Source of the DNA: Lacimicrobium alkaliphilum
Lineage (GTDB): Bacteria > Pseudomonadota > Gammaproteobacteria > Enterobacterales > Alteromonadaceae
Direction of reading: 5' to 3'
Length of the DNA stretch: 64,000 bases
Assembly (NCBI RefSeq): GCF_001466725.1
Contig: NZ_CP013650.1
Location: 930,001-994,000 of the forward strand
Part shown: positions 1 through 6,486 of the stretch, one piece after another
Layout of the letters: every line of letters starts with the position of its first letter
Position numbering within the stretch: position 1 is the first letter of the stretch
Position numbers and translations under genes: made by a program
The notes under the pieces: model-generated
The model's input: only the letters and a program-made list of their open reading frames with translations
What the model was told of the DNA's origin: nothing
The model's database searches: none

Positions 1-420
1 TTGTTCCTTTTTTATCGCCAGGCCTTCGAGTAGGGTGCGGGTAAGGTAGTTCCAGCTGGTGTGGTTGTCAGCCAACTGAGTCAGTTCGCGGTAACTGATA
101 CAGGCCGTCAGATTACTGGTCAGCGCCTGAGTGGAAAACAGGCTGGGCTGTCGGGCAATAAGGCTACGCATACAGGCAAATAAACCACCAGGGCGGGTCA
201 GAGACTTATTGCGCTCTTTACCCTCGGGAGTCAGGTAGTAATAGCGGCCTAGTCCTTCAAGGATAAAGTACAGGCGGTCGGGGGTTTCTCCGGCGCGAAA
301 AATCGCCTCATCGCTTTGCCAGTGTTTCAGTCTGAAACAGCCACTGGCTGCATGCCAGGCGTCATCATCCAACTGAATATAACGGCTGAGGCTATGTCTG
401 AGATTTTCCAGCTCCGGCAT
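1..420 (-). CDS. Crp/Fnr-family transcriptional regulator (partial, C-terminus cut by window edge)
   Basis: Reading the complement from the ATG at 420 gives 140 residues open to the window edge, so the C-terminal part is missing. The visible part is a cyclic-nucleotide-binding-like beta-roll: residues around 38-60 read AIFRAGETPDRLYFILEG, the usual core of the Crp/Fnr effector domain, followed by a conserved GGLFACMRSL-type segment. The DNA-binding helix-turn-helix would lie beyond the window. Proteins of this size class with divergent effector pockets often do not bind cAMP, and the ligand cannot be told. It is separated by about 220 bp from the VTT gene and is probably transcribed on its own. 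Confidence 0.8.
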   Translation of the reverse strand, partial: MPELENLRHSLSRYIQLDDDAWHAASGCFRLKHWQSDEAIFRAGETPDRLYFILEGLGRYYYLTPEGKERNKSLTRPGGLFACMRSLIARQPSLFSTQALTSNLTACISYRELTQLADNHTSWNYLTRTLLEGLAIKKEQ

Positions 421-641
421 ACGGATATCCACTAACAGTTATTGTCCCTGACCCTACAGCTTATTTCAGTTATCAGGCGCTGTCATTGGATTTATACCGG
501 GCGCCGTTTCAGTTTGTGGCGTGTTATTTATGCCTTTTTCATTGTGGGCGTTGATGTTGACAAAGACACCCGCTATCGCAACGAGGCAGGCTGATAAAAC
601 CGCTCATTACAGTGTTGCCTGCTGGCATAACCGCCATCGCC

Positions 642-1301
642 CTAATTTTCTGTATTCAGCGTGCGCCGCTTTTTGAATACAAACCAACCCAGCCACAGTA
701 CGGCGCTCAACCCAATGGCCGTGAATATTGCCGGTTTGGGGTTTTCCAGGGTGCTGATGGCACCGGCATAGGCGCCGATAATTGCATAAGGTACGGTACT
801 GCACAGCCAGAGCATCATAAATCGGCCAAATCGCATTCTGCTGATACCCGCCATACAGGCGGAGACTTCTGGCAGAATCGGCATGGCCCGCGACAGCAGA
901 ATTACCATCCCTCCATGCTGAACAAAGGTATCAACCGCCTCAGCGCGTTTGGCAGGGTGTTTAAGCAGCAGCTTTAGCAGGTAGTCGCCATATCTGTAAC
1001 TGAACAGGTATCCGCCCATGCCGGCCAGAGAAAGCCCCAGTATTGCCGACAGTGCACCGGCCAGCGGCCCCAGAAAATAGCCACTGAGTAGGGTAATGGT
1101 CAGGGTTGGCATCGCGATAAACAAATCCGCAAACAGCAATGTCACCACAATGGCACTAACATACACGGGGTCAACGTGCTGAGCCGCATCCAGCCACAGG
1201 CGAATGTGTTCAATGCTGAGTAAACCAGTGGCGTTGAACAGCAAAAAAGTGCTGGCAAATATCAGCATCAGAATGAGTATCAGGGTAAACATGGGTTTCA
1301 T
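642..1301 (-). CDS. TVP38/TMEM64 (VTT / SNARE-associated) family membrane protein
   Basis: A 219-residue integral membrane protein with about five hydrophobic segments. The N-terminal helix covers residues 4-25, and a glycine-rich VTT core around residues 65-105 includes LSGYFLGPLAGALSAILG. This matches the DedA-related VTT domain (PF09335), an inner-membrane family linked to lipid scrambling or envelope maintenance; the substrate is not known. It is the last gene of a three-gene unit: its start lies 14 bp after the DUF2141 stop, so co-transcription with that gene and the SDR is likely. The C-terminus is basic (FKKRRTLN), consistent with a cytoplasmic tail. Confidence 0.8.
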   Translation of the reverse strand: MKPMFTLILILMLIFASTFLLFNATGLLSIEHIRLWLDAAQHVDPVYVSAIVVTLLFADLFIAMPTLTITLLSGYFLGPLAGALSAILGLSLAGMGGYLFSYRYGDYLLKLLLKHPAKRAEAVDTFVQHGGMVILLSRAMPILPEVSACMAGISRMRFGRFMMLWLCSTVPYAIIGAYAGAISTLENPKPAIFTAIGLSAVLWLGWFVFKKRRTLNTEN

Positions 1302-1315
1302 GGTAACTCCGCGGC

Positions 1316-1771
1316 TCAGGGGTAAATGAGAGGAATATCAATGGCATTGCTAGTGTCTGAACGGGTCAGTCGCGCCTGTTTAAATGAAGGCGGGCCGGTA
1401 AGGCTGACACGCGCAGCATTGGAAAATCCCAGCCCCTCAGCCGGCCAGATCCCGGTCCAGTTTTTGGTTACTTTGCCGTTCAGGTCTTCGTCATGCAGTA
1501 CCTTCACGGCAAACACTACCGGGGCATGGGTAAAGCGGAATTCCATGTTATCAACCCCCGTCTCTACCGGTTGGGTTTGTATGCTGAGGGCCTTGCTGTG
1601 ATCTTTGGGAAACCCCGCTTTACCAAACAGCATCACCATCATCTGGCCCTGCCGGCTGGTTTCGATCTGGCTGACGCGTACGGTCAGCTCCTGTGCGGTA
1701 ACGGTGGGAAGTATTAACATTATCAGTAGTCCTGTATTGATTGCTGCGGGCAGTGTTGTCGGGATCTTCAT
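1316..1771 (-). CDS. DUF2141 family secreted protein
   Basis: A 151-residue exported protein with a signal peptide (residues 1-26, ending TVTAQ). The mature part shows the DUF2141 signature: an HDEDLNGKVTKN segment near residues 93-104, then PAEGLGFSN. The family is periplasmic or extracellular and predicted to be an all-beta fold; its function is unknown. The gene starts 4 bp after the upstream SDR stop and is followed 14 bp later by the VTT gene. In several marine bacteria DUF2141 genes sit beside SDR or carotenoid-type genes, but nothing here fixes a role. Confidence 0.8.
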   Translation of the reverse strand: MKIPTTLPAAINTGLLIMLILPTVTAQELTVRVSQIETSRQGQMMVMLFGKAGFPKDHSKALSIQTQPVETGVDNMEFRFTHAPVVFAVKVLHDEDLNGKVTKNWTGIWPAEGLGFSNAARVSLTGPPSFKQARLTRSDTSNAIDIPLIYP

Positions 1772-1775
1772 ATTT

Positions 1776-2510
1776 TTAATGTCCTTTCATTATTTTTCGC
1801 GCTAACGGGGGCAGGATCGCCAGTAACACGCGTAGTAGTCTGACTTTGCCGATATGATTCGATGTTTTGTCTTGTTTAATACCTCCTATGATTGCGGCTG
1901 CAGCCTGCTGTGCAGAAAGTTTTACTGTGCCACGGCCGGTGGTCATGGGCGTATCTGTCAGGGGTAAAAAGGCCTGAAGCACACGGACATTGGTGTTTTC
2001 CAGCTGGTAGCCGAGGCTTTGGGAAAAGCTGGCTAAAGCGGCTTTGGTGGCACAGTAGATGGCTGATTGGGTTTTGGGCGCCAGGGCCAGGCCTGAGTTA
2101 ATATTCACGATGCGGCTTAGCTGGTTGCTGTGCAGCAACGCAGGCAGCAACCAATGGGTTAAGGCACAGATGGCGGTAAAATTCAGGGTGATTTCCCTGG
2201 CAATGGACCTGTAGTCAAAATCATCATCCAGAAAGGTGGGGGTATATTGCACGGCTGCGTTGTTGATCAGCAGGTCAATCTGCGGATGCTCATCGACGAT
2301 ACGCTGGCACAGAGCCGGGTAGATGTCCGGGTTGCCGAGGTCGGCAGCATAGGTATGCAGCGCCGGAAACTCGCGTTTAAGGTTATCCAGTCTGGCCCCG
2401 GCCCGGGCAATTACCAGAATACAGTTATAGCCTTCAAGCTGGCGCACCAGCTCCAGGCCGACACCAGACGTGCCGCCGGTTATCAGCACCGTTTTATTGT
2501 TTAACTTCAT
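1776..2510 (-). CDS. Short-chain dehydrogenase/reductase (SDR)
   Basis: Classical SDR of 244 residues when started at the ATG at 2510. An upstream extension to 2642 exists but adds a non-conserved tail. Visible are the nucleotide-binding TGGTSGVG (residues 11-18), NNAA (83-86), the catalytic Ser near residue 139 and the Tyr152-x3-Lys156 pair in YCATK. The protein should be a cytoplasmic NAD(P)H-dependent oxidoreductase; its substrate cannot be read from sequence. It resembles DltE-type SDRs in size and in its C-terminal TDTPMTT segment, but that is only an impression. It is the first gene of the SDR-DUF2141-VTT unit. Confidence 0.85.
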   Translation of the reverse strand: MKLNNKTVLITGGTSGVGLELVRQLEGYNCILVIARAGARLDNLKREFPALHTYAADLGNPDIYPALCQRIVDEHPQIDLLINNAAVQYTPTFLDDDFDYRSIAREITLNFTAICALTHWLLPALLHSNQLSRIVNINSGLALAPKTQSAIYCATKAALASFSQSLGYQLENTNVRVLQAFLPLTDTPMTTGRGTVKLSAQQAAAAIIGGIKQDKTSNHIGKVRLLRVLLAILPPLARKIMKGH

Positions 2511-2763
2511 CTTCACTGTATGTTGTTCAATGTATTTCAGTGCATTAGAACGCCATGCAAGGCTGGGGGCCTTAACCTGGGTTAAGTGGGAAGAAAAAAC
2601 TGTTTCAGCCTGAAGGGCTAACTGACAGTCGGGTGGAATCAATAGGGTCTGAGAATCAAAAGGGTCTGAGTTATTGAAATACCTTTAGCGCACAAACGCT
2701 TTGCTGCGCTATTTTGCTACTACTACAAAACCGGTCAAGGCCGTTAATCAACTCAGGTTATAC

Positions 2764-2808
2764 TTGACAGCCGGTCGTTCCTTATATAGAACGTTCCATA
2801 TAAGGAAC
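2764..2808 (+). promoter_or_regulatory. Promoter with two tandem 16-bp palindromic operators before the XRE-cupin gene
   Basis: TTGACA at 2764-2769 is a consensus -35 box, with TATAGA at 2785-2790 as the likely -10 (15-bp spacing, slightly short). Two abutting 16-bp palindromes follow: GTTCCTTATATAGAAC (2777-2792) and GTTCCATATAAGGAAC (2793-2808). Together they form a near-perfect 32-bp inverted repeat covering the -10 box and start site. This is the geometry expected for autorepression by the XRE regulator encoded 13 bp downstream. Confidence 0.7.
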
Positions 2809-2821
2809 AGCTGGAGTCACT

Positions 2822-3352
2822 TTGGATAAGCACACACTCGCTACCTTGGGCAGGCACCTGCAGAGCCTTCGTCTGGCCAGTGGTTTGTCGTTATCGCAGC
2901 TGGCCGCCGAAGCCGGTATTGCCAAGTCTAATCTGTCACGTCTGGAGCAGGGGCAGGGTAACCCGACGCTGGATACCATCTGGCGGCTTGCGGTGCGCTT
3001 AAATGTGCCTTTTGGCAATCTGGTATCGCCGATCAGCGTGCCTCTGGGGGACGAAAACGTTCAGGTACGCCTGATTGACCAGGGCAAAGACAGCCCTCAG
3101 GTTGACGCTTACTGGATGTCATTGTCTCCCCATACGTTACGCGAGGCCGAAGCCCATTCAGCCGGTACTTCGGAGTGTATTACCGTGATCAGCGGCCAGC
3201 TAAGCGTAGGCATACCTGGCAATACCAAACTGCTTACTGCCGGGCAGAGCCATCACTTTGCCGCCGATCAGCCGCACCGTTACCAGACCACCGACATCCG
3301 GGCCACGGCCCAGTTAACCATTATTTATGCTCCCACGGGGGCACAGCTATGA
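2822..3352 (+). CDS. XRE-family regulator with C-terminal cupin domain
   Basis: A 176-residue protein starting at TTG 2822, just after GGAGTCAC as ribosome-binding site. Residues 8-62 form an XRE/Cro helix-turn-helix (SLSQLAAEAGIAKSNLSRLEQG). Residues about 100-170 form a double-stranded beta-helix cupin (SGQLSVGIPG, then HFAADQPHRY), the usual effector-binding module. The stop overlaps the azlC start in ATGA, so it is the first gene of a regulator-azlC-azlD operon. XRE-cupin genes joined to azlCD are a recurring arrangement, so control of branched-chain amino acid or analogue export is the likely role. Autoregulation is suggested by the tandem palindromes over its promoter. Confidence 0.88.
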   Translation: MDKHTLATLGRHLQSLRLASGLSLSQLAAEAGIAKSNLSRLEQGQGNPTLDTIWRLAVRLNVPFGNLVSPISVPLGDENVQVRLIDQGKDSPQVDAYWMSLSPHTLREAEAHSAGTSECITVISGQLSVGIPGNTKLLTAGQSHHFAADQPHRYQTTDIRATAQLTIIYAPTGAQL

Positions 3353-4074
3353 GTCTGCCAGTTAACAACGCGTCAGCCTGGCGTACCGGCGTGCGCGAAG
3401 CCTTGCCTTTACTGGGAGGGTATATCCCGGTGGCGATTTCTTTTGGTATGGTCGCGGTGCAGGCCGGTTTCAGTGTCTGGCAGGCCGTGCTTATCTCCGC
3501 CTTTATCTATGCCGGTGCTTCGCAGTTTCTATTTGTTGCAATGGTCGCATCCGGTGCGCCCTGGTGGCTGGTGGTACTGATGACCCTGCTGATTAATGCC
3601 CGTCATGTGGTCTATGGGCCAAGCCTGGCACCCTGGCTACCAAAAAGCCGCTGGTCACCGTTACTCTGTCACGGCATGACCGATCAGATCTTTGCACTGG
3701 CGCTGACACGGCTGCCGCAGTTAGCCATTACTGAACGACTCGGCTGGTACAGCGGTGCCATGCTGCTGGCCTGGTTCAGCTGGATAGCCGGCACGGCCTT
3801 GGGCGCTGTGGCCGGTGAAGAACTCACCCGGCTCTGGCCGTTACTGGGCGAAATCATGCCGTTTGCGTTGCCGGCGCTGTTTCTGGTGCTTTTAGCCCCG
3901 CGATTCAGTTCCGCGCTCTGGTGTATCGCGCTGGGCTGTACCATTTTAGTGGCGATGCTGCTGTCGCTTTATGGCTTTACCAATAGCGCGATCCCTTTAG
4001 CTGCGCTATCCGGCGCCTTATGTTTTTATCTGGTTAGCGCCACCACCAAAGCAGGAGCTAACCCGAATGGATAA
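3349..4074 (+). CDS. azlC: AzlC family branched-chain amino acid exporter, large subunit
   Basis: A 241-residue inner-membrane protein started at the ATG at 3349, which overlaps the regulator stop. It has the AzlC hallmarks: the N-terminal EALPLLGGYIPVAISFG segment, the AGASQFLF motif near residues 55-63, and LINARHVVYG near residue 80. AzlC works with the small partner AzlD to export branched-chain amino acids or toxic analogues such as azaleucine. Its stop overlaps the azlD start by 8 bp. Roughly seven hydrophobic helices can be traced. Confidence 0.9.
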   Translation: MSLPVNNASAWRTGVREALPLLGGYIPVAISFGMVAVQAGFSVWQAVLISAFIYAGASQFLFVAMVASGAPWWLVVLMTLLINARHVVYGPSLAPWLPKSRWSPLLCHGMTDQIFALALTRLPQLAITERLGWYSGAMLLAWFSWIAGTALGAVAGEELTRLWPLLGEIMPFALPALFLVLLAPRFSSALWCIALGCTILVAMLLSLYGFTNSAIPLAALSGALCFYLVSATTKAGANPNG

Positions 4075-4432
4075 TGGCTGGTGGTTAACCTTACTGCTGG
4101 TAAGTACCGGAACATTAGCAATGCGCTTACTGCCGCTGCTGTGGATGCAGCGCCATCTGTTAAAGCAACAAAGCCGGGAGGGGCTGGCGGTGATCCCTGC
4201 CTGGCTGAGCGTGCTTGGCCCGTTAATGATTGCCGCTATGCTCGGAGTATCGCTGGTGCCGGGCACACCCGGTATCGCGGCCTGGCTGGCAACAGCCCTG
4301 GGTGCGGCGGCGGCACTGTTGGCCTGGCTGTGGACTAAATCCTTAGGCTGGCCGGTGGCGGCAGGTGTGGCCGCTTATGGCCTGGTTATTGTGCTGGCAA
4401 GAATGGCCTTTTTTACACAGGGCATAATGTAA
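4067..4432 (+). CDS. azlD: AzlD family branched-chain amino acid exporter, small subunit
   Basis: A 121-residue membrane protein with four hydrophobic helices. The N-terminus (LLLVSTGTLAMRLLPLL) and the LGPLMIAAMLG segment match AzlD. It overlaps azlC by 8 bp, indicating translational coupling, and ends the three-gene operon. The next gene on the opposite strand converges from 4544. The 111 bp between them hold no clear intrinsic terminator. Confidence 0.88.
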   Translation: MDNGWWLTLLLVSTGTLAMRLLPLLWMQRHLLKQQSREGLAVIPAWLSVLGPLMIAAMLGVSLVPGTPGIAAWLATALGAAAALLAWLWTKSLGWPVAAGVAAYGLVIVLARMAFFTQGIM

Positions 4433-4543
4433 CCTTATCGGATTACATCTGACCTGTGGCGGTAGCATTTCGGCCTGATCACAAAAACCAATATGTAACA
4501 GCTAAGCAACCCGCCCACAACAGCAAGGTGAGAGGCTAAAGCG

Positions 4544-5335
4544 TCACTCGACCACTACAGCCGGGTCAATACCATGGCCTTCAAGAATGTCGGCCAGCTC
4601 CCCGCTGGCTTTTATCGCAGCAATACCCTGGTTGATCAGTGCCAACCAATGTGCCTTGTCTTTTTGTAACCTGATGCGCAGAACGCCTTCTGTGTGGAGG
4701 GTGGCAAAAGCAATGTCCGCTTTATGGACCGAGGCCCAGAATTTGGCTGTTTCCCGCTCCAGAATAGCGCCCTTGAACCGATCTCTTTTCAGCCCTTGTA
4801 TCAACAGGCTCTCGGTCAGAAAATCTTCACGCTGAAACTTATCGTCATCAAAGTAGTAGTAACCCGCAATGGTACCGAGGGTGCGTCCATAATAGGCCTG
4901 ACGATTGGGGAACAGGTGCTGGTTGCCTTGCAGCGTCACAATGTATTCATTGACCTCGAACAAGGGCTCACTCACAACATATGCCTCGCCCGCCTCACCG
5001 CCTGGCAACCATTCCAGGCTGATAAACTCCAGGTCAATCAAGCCGTCCTTCATCGCCTTCTGGGCTCGCTTGGCAGGGAAGTTCACGGTTTTAAAGTCAA
5101 TGTCCACGTGGCGTGAAATGGCATCGGTCATCTGTTGAAAAACACCCGTAGTGCCGGCTACCGCGCCACGTTGATAGGGTACCCAACGCCCCTCTACACC
5201 CTGATCATAGTAAAGTATGTTGTCGTCCGCTTCCCCGGCGGCAACAGACACGCAGGCCAGGCAGAAATACAGTGTGGCTGCTGCCCACAATTGTATAACG
5301 GGGGATGTACCGGAGCGTAACAACCTGCTGCACAT
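4544..5335 (-). CDS. Periplasmic solute-binding protein, family 3-like (orphan)
   Basis: A 263-residue exported protein: signal peptide about residues 1-33 (ending SVAAGEA), then a type II periplasmic-binding fold. Segments such as GVFQQMTDAISRH, the FPAKRAQKAMKDG region and the late LINQGIAAIKASGELADIL tail match the SBP_bac_3 family, which binds amino acids and similar small solutes. No permease or ATPase genes are adjacent, so it may be a sensor or scavenging protein and not a transporter subunit. A similar orphan protein lies at 41823-42554. A possible 34-codon leader ORF ends 2 bp before its start. Confidence 0.8.
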   Translation of the reverse strand: MCSRLLRSGTSPVIQLWAAATLYFCLACVSVAAGEADDNILYYDQGVEGRWVPYQRGAVAGTTGVFQQMTDAISRHVDIDFKTVNFPAKRAQKAMKDGLIDLEFISLEWLPGGEAGEAYVVSEPLFEVNEYIVTLQGNQHLFPNRQAYYGRTLGTIAGYYYFDDDKFQREDFLTESLLIQGLKRDRFKGAILERETAKFWASVHKADIAFATLHTEGVLRIRLQKDKAHWLALINQGIAAIKASGELADILEGHGIDPAVVVE

Positions 5336-5337
5336 CG

Positions 5338-5442
5338 TCAGTCAAACCCAACGGCGAGAGTTGGCCAAGGGATCAACAGCAACAGCGCTGAGATGCCAGC
5401 GGCATAATAGATGAACGGTGTGGTGGAACCTTGAGCCGACAT
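5338..5442 (-). CDS. Candidate small membrane peptide, 34 residues
   Basis: On the complement an ATG at 5442 follows AGGGAGAG at good spacing and opens a 34-codon frame ending at 5338. It stops 2 bp before the start of the binding-protein gene, as in translationally coupled leader genes. The product has a short polar start, then one hydrophobic segment (FIYYAAGISALLLLIPW) long enough to cross a membrane. No family is recognised. It could be a genuine small membrane protein, a translational leader, or chance. Confidence 0.35.
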   Translation of the reverse strand: MSAQGSTTPFIYYAAGISALLLLIPWPTLAVGFD

Positions 5443-5783
5443 GCTGAGCTCTCCCTGAGTGACAACGCCAGTGGTCTTAGCGCCAGTATAACCTGAAATA
5501 ATGGTGTGAACAGTGCCTGTGTAAACACATCCTGATCCCAGTGCTTAACGCGTTGCAAATACTGAAATGCTCAATGGCCGGGCCTTTACTGGTTTGTTTC
5601 ACAGTGCGGCAAAGCCATTCAGAGCAGGTGTGCTGAGTGATTTTTAACCACCATACAAAATAAATTTATCGATATCAAAGTTTTAGTGCAGGAGTGCCGC
5701 GAAGGGGTCGTTCTGAGGAGGCAGATGGTTGAGAACCGCGCAATGACAGGCGCGCTGTAACGCCGCCTGCCTCTTAGGATGCG
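5443..5783. other. Intergenic region without recognised gene
   Basis: About 340 bp between the small ORF and the coiled-coil protein gene. A 61-codon frame on the complement (5373-5558) shows no family features and overlaps the better supported small ORF in another frame. An AT-rich patch around 5655-5685 could serve as a promoter for the genes downstream on the minus strand. I see nothing else in it. Confidence 0.5.
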
Positions 5784-6323
5784 CTATAAACTGCTATAGC
5801 AGCGATAGGAGTCAGCGGCTTTGTCTGGTGAGATTATCTGAATATTGTCGTGTTCAACGCCTTCGGTCAGAGGTCTGAGTTGCTGTTCGAAGTCATCTGC
5901 CACCGCGGCTATTTTTTCACCCTGTTTTTCCAGAGCCTCAAAGTCAGCCCGGTGTTGTTCTACCAGTTGTTCAATTTGCTGAGCAATCTGTTCCTGCTGT
6001 CTGAGATAGCTTTTATTGATATGTAGCGTGTCCTCTGTTTCCTGGATCGCCAGTTCAGAAACTTGCTCCATCTGATCAGTCAGTTTATCCATTTGAGGTT
6101 CAATCGCATTTATCGGGCGCTCCAGCTTGTGCATGACCTGCTCTTGCTGCATCAGGCGCTGGTAAGCCTCTATCTGTTGTGCCGTCATCTTGTGTTCGCT
6201 CACCAGCTGACAATGGTTATAGATTCTGACTTTGTATTCGTCATGCCTGTCTTTGGTGGGTGCTGCCTGGGCAACAGTGGCAGACAGCAAGATAAGGGCG
6301 GAGATTTTAATGAGTTGGTGCAT
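5784..6323 (-). CDS. Exported coiled-coil protein of unknown function
   Basis: A 179-residue protein with a clear signal peptide (residues 1-20, cleavage after AQA). The mature part is highly charged and rich in Glu, Gln and Leu, with long stretches predicted to be coiled coil (residues 45-150). Two lone cysteines lie near the start (NHCQLV) and end (YRCYSSL) and could form a disulfide in the periplasm. The pattern vaguely recalls YggN-like DUF2884 proteins, but I cannot assign that family. It is flanked by gaps of over 100 bp and seems monocistronic. Confidence 0.6.
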   Translation of the reverse strand: MHQLIKISALILLSATVAQAAPTKDRHDEYKVRIYNHCQLVSEHKMTAQQIEAYQRLMQQEQVMHKLERPINAIEPQMDKLTDQMEQVSELAIQETEDTLHINKSYLRQQEQIAQQIEQLVEQHRADFEALEKQGEKIAAVADDFEQQLRPLTEGVEHDNIQIISPDKAADSYRCYSSL

Positions 6324-6433
6324 GTTTACTTTTCCTGATTTCGTTTTGGTCCTCCATATAGTCGAAGCACAGCAGTAAAAAGTTTAAACACACAACCTGT
6401 TTTTTAGCCCGCCTCCGGGTTGGACTGTTGGGG

Positions 6434-6468
6434 GAAAGGGGTTGGATCATTTCAATCCAACCCCTTTC
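6434..6468 (-). terminator. Hairpin downstream of the GH43 gene, probable terminator
   Basis: A perfect 14-bp inverted repeat, GAAAGGGGTTGGAT (6434-6447) and ATCCAACCCCTTTC (6455-6468), with a 7-base loop. It lies 19 bp beyond the GH43 stop codon on the complement. The run after the stem is CTTTCCCC-like and not a clean T-tract, so termination could be partial. Confidence 0.6.
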
Positions 6469-6486
6469 AGGCCGAGACTGCAGAGC

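Noticed and set aside
481..590. Short plus-strand coding-like remnant between the Crp/Fnr and VTT genes
   Set aside because: A few in-frame residues end at a stop without start signal or recognisable family; could be chance.
5373..5558. 61-codon frame on the complement
   Set aside because: Overlaps the better supported small ORF at 5338-5442 and shows no domain or start signal.
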